Assembly (NCBI GenBank): GCA_910585155.1
Contig: CAJUEC010000008.1
Location: forward strand, 1 to 64,000
Direction: 5' to 3'
Origin: an uncultured Oscillospiraceae bacterium
GTDB lineage: Bacteria > Bacillota > Clostridia > Oscillospirales > Oscillospiraceae
DNA length: 64,000 nucleotides
In this document: in pieces, positions 17,253 through 24,556 of the stretch
How the letters are laid out: each line of letters opens with the position of its first letter
How positions within the stretch are numbered: position 1 is the first letter of the stretch
Program-made: the position numbers and the translations under genes
The notes under the pieces: model-generated
What the model saw: only the letters and a program-made list of their open reading frames with translations
The model's database searches: none
What the model was told of the DNA's origin: nothing

Positions 17253-17281
17253 TTGACAAAGGGGTGGGGGTTGGCTATAAT
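17253..17281 (+). promoter_or_regulatory. Promoter of the leuA leader
   Basis: TTGACA at 17253-17258, 17-base spacer, TATAAT at 17276-17281: a full-consensus promoter. It is divergent from the marR promoter, with about 30 bases between the two -35 boxes. Confidence 0.92.
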
Positions 17282-17287
17282 AATTGC

Positions 17288-17650
17288 TAAGCAAAAGGCG
17301 TGGATGGGAACAAGACGCGGCCCGTCCCCCGCTCAGAGAGCCGGCGGCAGGTGCGAGCCGGCGCGGGGTGCCGCGTGGATACTGGCCCCGGAGCCGCCAA
17401 TCTGAAGAGCGAGTAGGATTGGACGGGAGGTCCCGTTACAGACTGCGGCCTTGCTGGAGGCCAGGAGCGCATAGTGGGAAACCATGTGCGGAATTAGGGT
17501 GGTACCGCGGAATTGAGGAAGCGTGGAGCCGCTGCGAACAGCACAGATGGAGCGGAGCAAGGGGAAAAGCTCGGTCGCCAAGCTGTGTGTCGTAAGCAGG
17601 CATAGCGTGACAACATTTCGCCCCTGACTTAACTGTCGGGGGCTTTTTTT
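17288..17650 (+). promoter_or_regulatory. T-box riboswitch, leucine specifier (CUG)
   Basis: The T-box core AGGGTGGTACCGCGG lies at 17496-17510. Aligning the specifier region with the tyrosine leader of this window (common CGGAG downstream) puts CTG (Leu) at 17382-17384, matching leuA. The terminator is 17620-17628 paired with 17635-17643, followed by seven T residues. The 3' antiterminator strand (CCCCT, 17621-17625) is about 110 bases from the T-box core, far more than usual, because a repeat copy occupies the loop. Leucyl-tRNA starvation is expected to allow readthrough. Confidence 0.9.
17517..17613 (+). repeat. Dispersed repeat, diverged copy inside the leuA T-box
   Basis: Begins GGAAGCG and ends GCGTGACAA like the two units at 37128-37319. 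It shares GATGGA, an 8-base gap and AGGGGAAAAGC at the same spacing as the 37128 unit. It lies between the T-box core and the antiterminator 3' strand. Confidence 0.7.
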
Positions 17651-17683
17651 CGTCCCCGGACAATTCCAAAGGAGGAAGACACC

Positions 17684-19387
17684 ATGAGCTTGAAGCCCGG
17701 ATTTGAAAAGTACATTCCCTTTACCCCCCAGCCCATCCAAGGGCGCACCTGGCCGGACCACACCATCACCCAGGCCCCGGTGTGGTGCTCGGTGGACCTG
17801 CGGGACGGCAACCAGGCCCTCATCGATCCCATGAATCTGGAGGAGAAGCTGGAGTATTTCCACACCCTGGTGGACATCGGTGTAAAGGAGATCGAGATCG
17901 GCTTCCCCTCCGCCAGCGAGACGGAGTACGAGATCTGCCGGGAGCTGATTGAGGGGGGGCATATCCCTGACGACGTGACCATTCAGGTGCTGGTCCAGGC
18001 CCGGGAACACCTGATCAAAAAGACCTTCGAGGCCATCCAGGGGGCCAAAAACGTCATTTTGCACTTCTACAACTCCACCTCCACCCTCCAGCGCAAGGTG
18101 GTGTTCCACATGGACACCGACGGCATCACCAAGATCGCCACCGACGCGGCGGACCTCATCTATGAGATGGCCCAGCCGGTGATTGCGGGTGGTATGAATC
18201 TCCGGTATGAATACTCTCCGGAATCGTTTATGGGGACGGAGATGGACTACGCCGTGGAAATCTGCGCCGCCGTGCTGGACCACCTCCACGCCACCGAGCA
18301 GAACAAGGTCATCCTCAACCTGCCCACCACCGTGGAAAACTGCCTGCCCAACCAGTTCGCCGACATGCTGGAATACTTCATCCGCAGGCTGCCCGGCCGG
18401 GAGCGGGCGGTCATCTCCCTCCATCCCCACAACGACCGGGGCACCGGCGTGGCCACCACAGAGATGGGGCTGCTGGCGGGGGCCGAGCGGGTGGAGGCCA
18501 CCCTGTTCGGCAACGGCGAGCGCACCGGCAACGTGGACATGGTGACCCTGGCCATGAACATGTACACCCAGGGGGTGGACCCCAAGCTGGACTTCCACGA
18601 CATCAACAAGATCCGTGACATGTACCAGCGGTGCACCAAAATGAAGGTGGGGGAGCGGCAGCCCTACGCCGGTGAGCTGGTGTTCACCGCCTTCTCCGGC
18701 AGCCACCAGGACGCCATCAACAAGGGCGTGCACTACATGAACGACAGCGGCACTGACCTGTGGGAGGTGCCCTACCTGCCCATTGACCCCGCCGACGTGG
18801 GGCGGCAGTATGAGCCCATCATCCGCATCAACTCCCAGTCGGGCAAGGGCGGGGCCGCCTTTGTGATGATGCAGAATTTCGGCTATGACCTGCCAAAGGC
18901 CATGCACACCGAGTTCGGCGCGGTGGTGCAGAAGGAGTCTGACCGCATTGGCAAGGAGCTGAAGCCGGAGCAGATTTTTGCCCTGTTCGACCAGGAGTAT
19001 CTGTCCGTGCCCAAGACCTATCAGCTGGAGCGCCACTCCTTCCAGGAGGACGCCCGCCACGGGGACGCCAGCTGGGTGGCCTTCCGCGGCGAGGTGGGCT
19101 ACAGGGGGACCGTAATGGCCGCCCACGGCGAGGGCAACGGCCCCATCGACGCCTTCTTTAACGCCCTCCACGACCTGCCTGAGGGGCACATTGAGGGCTA
19201 TCAGTTTGTGGACTATAAGGAGCATGCCATCTCCTCCGGCTCGGACACCCAGGCGGTGTGCTACATCCACCTGAAGGACCCGGACGACCGGGACGTGTTC
19301 GGGGTGGGCAAGAGCCACAACATCAACCGGGCCTCCCTGCGGGCGATCCTGTGCGCGGTTAACCGCTCAGTGCTGCGCCGGGGTTGA
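17684..19387 (+). CDS. leuA: 2-isopropylmalate synthase
   Basis: Condenses acetyl-CoA with 2-oxoisovalerate, the committed step of leucine synthesis. 567 residues. The HMGL-like TIM barrel contains VDLRDGNQALIDPMN (substrate and metal site, residues 36-50), LHPHNDRGTG (about 245) and the GNGERTGNVDM motif; the last ~130 residues are the LeuA allosteric dimer domain that senses leucine. The long form starting KPGFEKYIPF is the LeuA type found in Actinobacteria and some Clostridia. It is controlled by the Leu T-box. The other leucine genes are not adjacent. Confidence 0.95.
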   Translation: MSLKPGFEKYIPFTPQPIQGRTWPDHTITQAPVWCSVDLRDGNQALIDPMNLEEKLEYFHTLVDIGVKEIEIGFPSASETEYEICRELIEGGHIPDDVTIQVLVQAREHLIKKTFEAIQGAKNVILHFYNSTSTLQRKVVFHMDTDGITKIATDAADLIYEMAQPVIAGGMNLRYEYSPESFMGTEMDYAVEICAAVLDHLHATEQNKVILNLPTTVENCLPNQFADMLEYFIRRLPGRERAVISLHPHNDRGTGVATTEMGLLAGAERVEATLFGNGERTGNVDMVTLAMNMYTQGVDPKLDFHDINKIRDMYQRCTKMKVGERQPYAGELVFTAFSGSHQDAINKGVHYMNDSGTDLWEVPYLPIDPADVGRQYEPIIRINSQSGKGGAAFVMMQNFGYDLPKAMHTEFGAVVQKESDRIGKELKPEQIFALFDQEYLSVPKTYQLERHSFQEDARHGDASWVAFRGEVGYRGTVMAAHGEGNGPIDAFFNALHDLPEGHIEGYQFVDYKEHAISSGSDTQAVCYIHLKDPDDRDVFGVGKSHNINRASLRAILCAVNRSVLRRG

Positions 19388-19401
19388 GGAGAACGCCGGA
19401 C

Positions 19402-19911
19402 ATGGAATGTATCATCAAACCCATGGAGACCGAGGCGGAGATTGAGGGCAAGGGCCGCGTGCACTGGGAATCCTGGCATGAGACCTATGAGGGGTTGGTG
19501 GACGCGGGCTACATGGAGGGGGTCACCCTGGAGAAATGCGTCCAGACGGCCCACCAGTGGCGGGAAAATATCCTCGTCGCCAAGGACGGAGACCGGGTGA
19601 TCGGCTTTGCGGCCTATGGCGCCTGCCGGGGCGGCGCGCTGCCGGGGCACGGCGAGGTGTTCGCCCTCTACGTGCTGAGGGAGTACCAGGGCCGGGGGGT
19701 GGGCTATGGGCTGATGAACGCCGCGGCTGAACGGCTCGCCGCCTACCCGAAAATGGCCGTCTGGGTGCTGGAGGGGAACGAGCGGGCCATCCGGTTCTAC
19801 CAGCGGTACGGCTTCTGTTTCGACGGGGCGGAGGCGGAGCTCGTGCTGGGTACGCCCGTCACGGAGCTGCGGATGATCTGCGACCGCCGGGGTGAGCGCA
19901 CAGGGGCCTAA
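19402..19911 (+). CDS. GNAT-family N-acetyltransferase
   Basis: 169 residues. Motif A reads VFALYVLREYQGRGVGYGLMNAA (Q/RxxGxGxG/A), and the C-terminal NERAIRFYQRYGFCFDG is the classic motif B. The substrate is unknown. The ATG at 19402 follows GAGGAGA at good spacing; a TTG at 19384 overlapping the leuA stop is in frame. Being 14 bases after leuA and before a terminator, it is probably co-transcribed with leuA and thus under the Leu T-box. Confidence 0.9.
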   Translation: MECIIKPMETEAEIEGKGRVHWESWHETYEGLVDAGYMEGVTLEKCVQTAHQWRENILVAKDGDRVIGFAAYGACRGGALPGHGEVFALYVLREYQGRGVGYGLMNAAAERLAAYPKMAVWVLEGNERAIRFYQRYGFCFDGAEAELVLGTPVTELRMICDRRGERTGA

Positions 19912-19916
19912 CGCAG

Positions 19917-19946
19917 AAAGCCCCGCCGGAAAACCGGCGGGACTTT
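19917..19946. terminator. Bidirectional terminator
   Basis: AAAG-CCCGCCGG type stem 19917-19929 with 19934-19946, AAAA loop, one mismatch. It lies between the convergent GNAT gene and the 74-residue protein gene. Confidence 0.8.
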
Positions 19947-19955
19947 CCTTCCCTC

Positions 19956-20180
19956 TCACTTTTTGAACAGATTACCCAGGCCCTTCACCGCGTCGCCGAT
20001 GTTGTCGGCGGTGAGCTTGGCCTTGACGCCGCTAATCACCGCGTCCAGCTGCTCGGTGGGCAGATCAATGCCGGTGAGCTTCTCCAGCGCTCCGGCGGGG
20101 TCGCTGAGGAACTGCTTTTGCAGCGCCTCATCGCTCTTGATTTTCTCCACGATGTCCTCAATGATCTTTTTGATGTCCAT
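19956..20180 (-). CDS. Small acidic helical protein, conserved type
   Basis: 74 residues, starting MDIKKIIEDIVEKI and containing a DPAGALEKLTGIDLP turn followed by VISGVKAKL. No membrane segment or signal. The pattern (helix, DPxxALEKLxGIDLP, helix) resembles a family of small Clostridia proteins and superficially the leader part of Nif11/NHLP-type peptides. There is no Gly-Gly cleavage site, no Cys/Ser/Thr-rich core and no maturation enzyme nearby. It is preceded by AGGAGGGG and stands alone with its own terminator. Function unknown. Confidence 0.75.
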   Translation of the reverse strand: MDIKKIIEDIVEKIKSDEALQKQFLSDPAGALEKLTGIDLPTEQLDAVISGVKAKLTADNIGDAVKGLGNLFKK

Positions 20181-20303
20181 GTAAACCCCTCCTCTTTTTG
20201 ATGGCGATTTATTTTACAGGAAATTTCTGCGCTTGTCAATTTTAACTTGCGATACCCCGCAAAAGGGGCTACAATGGGATAAAATGCGGAAAGTAGGGAT
20301 CAC

Positions 20304-21125
20304 ATGAAAAAAGCGGCCTTCATCGGCGTAGGAAATATGGGCGGAGCTCTGGCCCGGGGGGCGTGCCGGGCAGTGGGGCCGGACCAGGTGGTGGTGTTCA
20401 ACCGCACCCCCGCCAAGGCGGAGGCGCTGGCGCGGGAGCTGGGCTGCGAGGTGGTGAACAGCGCCACCGACGCGGTCTGGGCGGCGGAATACCTCTTCCT
20501 GGGGGTGAAGCCCAACGGGATTCGGCCCCTTCTGGAGGAGCTGGCGCCCCAGATCCGGGACCGCCACCGGGTGGGCGAGGACAAGGTGGTGGTGTCCATG
20601 GCGGCGGGGCTGCCCATCAAGGACATGCGGCCCCACCTGGCCGGGGCGGGGTATTATGTGCCGGTGGTCCGCGTCATGCCCAACACCTGTGTGGCCGTGG
20701 GCAAGGGCATGACCGCCCTGTGCGCCGGGGAGGCGGCGGAGGCCTACATCCAGGGGCTGGAGGAGATTCTGTCCGCTACAGGCCGGGTGGAGCGGGTCTC
20801 CGAGGAGCTGATGGACCCGTTCAGCGCCCTGGCCGGCTGCGGCCCCGCCTTTGTCTACCCCTACATTGAGGCGCTGGCGGACGGCGGGGTGATGGCCGGC
20901 CTGCCCCGGGCCCAGGCCCTGGAGTACGCCGCCCAGACGGTGCTGGGGGCGGCGGCCATGGTGCTGGAGACAGGGCGGCACCCGGGCCAGCTGAAGGACG
21001 AGGTGTGCTCCCCCGGGGGCTCCACCATCGCCGGGGTGGCGGAGCTGGAGGGGCACGGCCTGCGGGCCGCAGCCATGGAGGCGGTGCGGGCCGCATACAG
21101 GCGGAATCTGGAGCTGGGCAAATAG
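20304..21125 (+). CDS. proC: Pyrroline-5-carboxylate reductase
   Basis: NAD(P)H-dependent last step of proline synthesis. 273 residues. N-terminal Rossmann motif AAFIGVGNMGGALARG (residues 4-19), FLGVKPNG near 71, VVRVMPNTCVAVGKGM near 121, and the C-terminal dimerisation helices with the signature CSPGGSTIAGVAELE. Start ATG 20304 has GGGATC/AGTAGGG upstream, a weak ribosome site. It is monocistronic, with a strong terminator before the convergent yebC. Confidence 0.95.
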   Translation: MKKAAFIGVGNMGGALARGACRAVGPDQVVVFNRTPAKAEALARELGCEVVNSATDAVWAAEYLFLGVKPNGIRPLLEELAPQIRDRHRVGEDKVVVSMAAGLPIKDMRPHLAGAGYYVPVVRVMPNTCVAVGKGMTALCAGEAAEAYIQGLEEILSATGRVERVSEELMDPFSALAGCGPAFVYPYIEALADGGVMAGLPRAQALEYAAQTVLGAAAMVLETGRHPGQLKDEVCSPGGSTIAGVAELEGHGLRAAAMEAVRAAYRRNLELGK

Positions 21126-21127
21126 AA

Positions 21128-21157
21128 AAACCCCCTGCCGCGCGGCAGGGGGTTTGC
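21128..21157. terminator. Bidirectional terminator between proC and yebC
   Basis: AAACCCCCTGCCGCG pairs with CGCGGCAGGGGGTTT-type sequence (21128-21155), followed by T residues. Confidence 0.9.
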
Positions 21158-21158
21158 T

Positions 21159-21884
21159 TTACTCGTCCCAGTTGTGCCAGACGTTCTGCACGTCGTCGTT
21201 GTCCTCCATCATGTCGATGAGCTTTTCCATGTTCTTGACGTCCCCCTCGTCGGACAGGGTGACGTAGTTCTGGGGCACCATCTCCACCTTGGCGGAGGCG
21301 AACACATAGCCCTTTTCCTCCATGGCGGCCAGCACCGCGCCAAAGGCGTCCGGGTCGGTGTAGACGGTGAAGCAGTCCTCATCCGCCTCGAAGTCCGCCG
21401 CGCCGCAGTCCAGGGAGTCCATCATGGCGGTCTCCTCGTCCAGGTCCTCCCGCTCAATGATGAGCACGCCCTTCTGGTCGAAGGACCAGGACACGCAGCC
21501 GGTGGCCCCCAGGTTGCCGCCGAACTTGTCGAAATAGTGGCGCACTTCGGAGGCGGTGCGGTTGCGGTTGTCGGTGAGGGTCTCCACGATCACCGCCACA
21601 CCGCCGGGGCCGTACCCCTCGTAGGTGATGGCCTCGTAGTCGTTGGCGTTGCCGGAGCCCACCGCCTTGTCGATGGTGCGCTTGATGTTGTCGTTGGGCA
21701 TGTTGGCCGCCCGGGCCTTGGCAATGACGGTGGCCAGGCGGGAGTTGTTGTTGGGGTCGCCGGAGCCGCCGGTCTTGACGGCCACGATGATCTCCCGGGC
21801 GATTTTGGTAAAGGCCTGGGAGCGCTTGGCGTCCGCCGCGCCCTTGGTCTTTTGGATGTTATGCCACTTGGAATGTCCTGACAT
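21159..21884 (-). CDS. yebC: YebC/PmpR-family regulatory protein
   Basis: 241 residues. The N-terminus MSGHSKWHNIQKTKGAAD is the family signature; the middle has YEGYGPGGVAVIVE and the C-terminal region is acidic (EDNDDVQNVWHN). YebC proteins have been described as DNA-binding regulators and more recently as factors relieving ribosome stalling at proline-rich motifs. Full length, single gene, ending at a terminator shared with proC. Confidence 0.95.
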   Translation of the reverse strand: MSGHSKWHNIQKTKGAADAKRSQAFTKIAREIIVAVKTGGSGDPNNNSRLATVIAKARAANMPNDNIKRTIDKAVGSGNANDYEAITYEGYGPGGVAVIVETLTDNRNRTASEVRHYFDKFGGNLGATGCVSWSFDQKGVLIIEREDLDEETAMMDSLDCGAADFEADEDCFTVYTDPDAFGAVLAAMEEKGYVFASAKVEMVPQNYVTLSDEGDVKNMEKLIDMMEDNDDVQNVWHNWDE

Positions 21885-21997
21885 GGTGGTATCGTTCCCT
21901 TCGTTGTGAGGTATAAGCCCTGTCGGGCGGAAAATTCACCCATTAATATACCACACTTTGGCCCAGCTTTCAACCCCTGAAGCGGAAAACTTACGGC

Positions 21998-22258
21998 TCA
22001 CGGGTCTGGTGTCTGGGATTTGTCAGCCGATTCCCCGCGGCGGGCGGCCAAGAGCGCGTCCAGGTAATCCAGCATTTCCTTGCCGTCCGGCTGTCCCGCC
22101 CGCTGGGCTTTTTTAAAGATGAACTCGCGGTAAAGCAGGTTGAGCTCCAGGTTTTGGAGCAGTTCCTGCGGAAAGTCGCCGCGTTCAAAGCACCGCAGCA
22201 GAGTCTGGCCCACCCGTTGGGCGTATCGGTCACCAAAAATTGCGGTGAAGATACTCAC
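21998..22258 (-). CDS. Hypothetical small protein
   Basis: 86 residues, MSIFTAIFGDRYAQRVGQTLL at the start, highly charged (RGDFPQELLQNLELNLLYREFIFKKAQRAGQ) and mostly helical, no membrane segment or signal. Another frame (22236) is open in the same region but has less protein-like composition. Unrecognised; it faces away from the small regulator gene that follows. Confidence 0.5.
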   Translation of the reverse strand: MSIFTAIFGDRYAQRVGQTLLRCFERGDFPQELLQNLELNLLYREFIFKKAQRAGQPDGKEMLDYLDALLAARRGESADKSQTPDP

Positions 22259-22354
22259 CTCGGTTCACCTCCCACATAGATTATGCCCGGTATCTCGGGA
22301 ATATTCAAGGGGAATTGAGCAAAATATAATAGAAATCGCAAGGGGGTGCTTCTT

Positions 22355-22567
22355 GTGATTTCGTATCGCCCAATGTGGGAGACCATGCGCAGAAGAAATA
22401 TCACTACGTATACGCTGGTTGAAAAATTCAAATTCAGCAAAGGAACGCTGCATTCCCTGAAGCACGACCGCAATATTTCCACCGCCACATTGGATGATAT
22501 TTGCCGGATACTGGATTGCAATGTAGAAGATGTGCTGGTTTATATCCCAGATCAAAAAGCTGATTAG
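22355..22567 (+). CDS. Cro/CI-type (XRE) transcriptional regulator
   Basis: 70 residues: a minimal helix-turn-helix (MWETMRRRNITTYTLVEKFKFSKGTLHSLKHDRNIS) followed by TLDDICRILDCNVEDVLVYIP, the typical XRE end. GTG 22355 is chosen because AAGGGGG (22340-22346) lies 8 bases upstream; GTG 22346 falls on the Shine-Dalgarno itself. TATAAT at 22325-22330 suggests a short leader. AT-rich compared with its neighbours. Target unknown. Confidence 0.85.
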   Translation: MISYRPMWETMRRRNITTYTLVEKFKFSKGTLHSLKHDRNISTATLDDICRILDCNVEDVLVYIPDQKAD

Positions 22568-22571
22568 AGAG

Positions 22572-22600
22572 ATCCCCGGCTTGAGCCGGGGGTTTCTTTG
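22572..22600 (+). terminator. Terminator after the first XRE gene
   Basis: CCCCGGC (22574-22580) pairs with GCCGGGG (22585-22591) around TTGA and is followed by GTTTCTTT. The same stem design recurs after the second XRE gene. Confidence 0.8.
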
Positions 22601-22669
22601 CCTTCCAACAGCAATAAAGATACGCATCTTTTTCCTGGTTTTCTCGCATCTTATCATTTGAATTCACAA

Positions 22670-22690
22670 TTGACATTCAATGAATGTCAA
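22670..22690. promoter_or_regulatory. Perfect palindromic operator candidate
   Basis: TTGACATTCA at 22670-22679, central A, then TGAATGTCAA at 22681-22690: 10+1+10 perfect symmetry. Each half contains a TTGACA/TGTCAA hexamer that can serve as a -35 box, so a bound repressor would block RNA polymerase. It lies 64 bases before the second XRE gene; a further ATGTCA half-like site is at 22736-22741. Confidence 0.7.
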
Positions 22691-22753
22691 CTCATCACTT
22701 AGGATAACATAAAATCATCCATATGACAAGCACTAAATGTCAGGGGTGATGGA

Positions 22754-23002
22754 GTGTACAAGAATCGCGGTCCAGATGGCCGTTATAACCTCTGCGGCAG
22801 GCAGGTGGCGAAAATTCGAAAGGGCATGAAGCCGCAGGTTTCCCAACGGGCTTTGGCTAGTATGCTCCAGCTGAGTGGATTGGATGTAGACAAAAACGCG
22901 ATCCAGCGCATTGAGAGCGGCCAGCGTTTTGTCACTGATATTGAATTGAACGCGTTGGCCCAGGTACTGGGTGTGGCAGTGGAAGAGCTGCTGAAACCGT
23001 AA
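22754..23002 (+). CDS. Cro/CI-type (XRE) transcriptional regulator
   Basis: 82 residues: GRQVAKIRKGMKPQVSQRALASMLQLSGLDVDKNAIQRIESGQ forms the helix-turn-helix; TDIELNALAQVLGVAVEELLKP is the end typical for XRE proteins. The GTG start at 22754 is preceded by GGGGTGATGGA. A perfect palindrome upstream is the obvious candidate binding site, suggesting autoregulation. A terminator follows. It shares the general plan, but not close sequence, with the XRE gene 190 bases upstream. Confidence 0.86.
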   Translation: MYKNRGPDGRYNLCGRQVAKIRKGMKPQVSQRALASMLQLSGLDVDKNAIQRIESGQRFVTDIELNALAQVLGVAVEELLKP

Positions 23003-23043
23003 AGAGAGACCCCCGGCTTGTGCCGGGGGTCTCTCTGCTTTCC
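23003..23043 (+). terminator. Terminator after the second XRE gene
   Basis: AGAGAGACCCCCGGC pairs with GCCGGGGGTCTCTCT around TTGT (23003-23036), followed by GCTTTCC. Confidence 0.9.
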
Positions 23044-23237
23044 GTCAATGGACTGTGACGATCCGGGTAAAAGCAGAAACCGCCACTCTGCCAAGTGACG
23101 GTTTCTTGAGATAAGTTAGGAGCCAGTTACCGAGCCAACTGCCTTCCGTCAGCGCGGGTCGGGTGATATATTTATTATACACCCCCGGGGCGCTTTGTGC
23201 TTGACAAAGCGTCCCGGCATTTTTATTCCAGCGCGGA
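23044..23237. other. Intergenic region with two hairpins and no gene
   Basis: One hairpin is 23076-23086 with 23094-23105; read on minus it is followed by CTGCTTTT. A larger one (23184-23217) pairs CCGGGGCGCTTTGTG with ACAAAGCGTCCCGG and is followed on plus by CATTTTTA. A minus-strand -10-like TATAAT is at plus 23174-23179. No protein-coding frame was recognised. Confidence 0.5.
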
Positions 23238-24503
23238 TCAGTCGGGCTTGCCCAGCAGGGCGAACATGTTCTTCTTGTACGCCTCCACGCCGGGCTGGTT
23301 GAAGGGGTTGACCCCCAGCACGTGGCCGCTGACGCCGCAGGACAGCTCGAAGAAGTAGAGCAGCTCGCCCAGGGCCCGCACGTCCATCTTGTCCAGCCGC
23401 AGCACCATGGAGGGGGCCCCGCCGTCCTTGTGGGCGGCCAGGGTGCCCTGGAAGGCCATCTCCCGGACGAAGCTCAGCGGCTTGCCCGCCAGGTAGTTCA
23501 GGTTGTCCCCGTTGTCGTCGCTGTAGGGGATGGCGATGTCACAGCCGGTGTCGTCCACGTAGATGACAGTCTCGAACAGGTGGCGCTCACCGTCCTGGAT
23601 ATACTGGCCCAGGGAGTGCAGGTCGGTGGTGAACTGGGCGGAGGCGGGGAAGATGCCCTTGCCGTCCTTGCCCTCGGACTCGCCGAACAGCTGCTTGAGC
23701 CACTCGCCCACAAAGGCGTAGGAGGGCTCGTAGGAGCAGAACAGCTCGATCTTCTTGCCCTGGCGGTAGAGCAGGTTCCGGGCGGCCACGTACTGCCAGA
23801 CGGGGTTGGACATGTCCCGCCGGTCAAAGGCGTTCATGGCGTCCCGGGCGCCGGACATCAGCTCGTCGATGTCCGTGCCCGCCACGGCGATGGGCAGCAG
23901 GCCCACGGCGGTGAGCACGGAGAAGCGGCCGCCCACGTCGTCGGGCACCACAAAGGTCTCCCACCCGTTGGAGTCGGCCAGGGTCTTGAGGGCGCCCCGG
24001 GCCTTGTCGGTGGTGGCGTAGATCCGCTGGTTGGCCTTGTCGCCGTACTGCTTCACCAGCAGCTCCCGGAACACCCGGAAGGCCACGGCGGGCTCGGTGG
24101 TGCCGCCGGACTTGGAGATGACGTTGATGGACCAGTCCCGGTCGTCAATCTTCTTGATCACGTTGTCCAGCTCGTTGGGGCTGAGGGAGCAGCCCACAAA
24201 GCAGAGCTCGGGGCCGTTGGAGGGGAACACCTCCAGGGCGGCCCGGGCCCCCAGGTAGGACCCGCCGATGCCCACCACCACCAGCACCTGGGAGTCCTGG
24301 CGGATTTTGGCGGCGGCCTTCTGAATCCGGGCGAATTCTTCCTTGTCATAGTTCTCGGGCAGGCGCACCCAGCCCACAAAATCGGAGCCGGGGGCGGCGG
24401 AATCGTACAGCTTGGCGTGGGCGGCCTCCACCTCGGGGGCCATGGCGTTGATCTCCTCCTGAGAGACAACGCCCTCCAGCTTGGACAGGTCGAGCTTGAG
24501 CAT
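23238..24503 (-). CDS. pgi: Glucose-6-phosphate isomerase
   Basis: Interconverts glucose-6-phosphate and fructose-6-phosphate. 421 residues, slightly short of the ~450 usual in Firmicutes. It has GIGGSYLGARAALE (about residue 78), ISKSGGTTEPAVAFR near 131 (the phosphate-binding SIS motif), GGRFSVLTAVGLLP and the C-terminal NPFNQPGVEAYK. It is the last gene of the long minus-strand glycogen operon, 53 bases after glucokinase, so it carries glycogen-derived glucose phosphates into glycolysis. Confidence 0.95.
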   Translation of the reverse strand: MLKLDLSKLEGVVSQEEINAMAPEVEAAHAKLYDSAAPGSDFVGWVRLPENYDKEEFARIQKAAAKIRQDSQVLVVVGIGGSYLGARAALEVFPSNGPELCFVGCSLSPNELDNVIKKIDDRDWSINVISKSGGTTEPAVAFRVFRELLVKQYGDKANQRIYATTDKARGALKTLADSNGWETFVVPDDVGGRFSVLTAVGLLPIAVAGTDIDELMSGARDAMNAFDRRDMSNPVWQYVAARNLLYRQGKKIELFCSYEPSYAFVGEWLKQLFGESEGKDGKGIFPASAQFTTDLHSLGQYIQDGERHLFETVIYVDDTGCDIAIPYSDDNGDNLNYLAGKPLSFVREMAFQGTLAAHKDGGAPSMVLRLDKMDVRALGELLYFFELSCGVSGHVLGVNPFNQPGVEAYKKNMFALLGKPD

Positions 24504-24556
24504 GATGGATCACTCCTTGTTAATTTCGTACCGCTCCACCCACAGGGCGGAGGGGC

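Noticed and set aside
19956..20180. RiPP precursor (Nif11/NHLP-like leader)
   Set aside because: No leader cleavage motif, no modifiable core and no maturation enzymes within the window.
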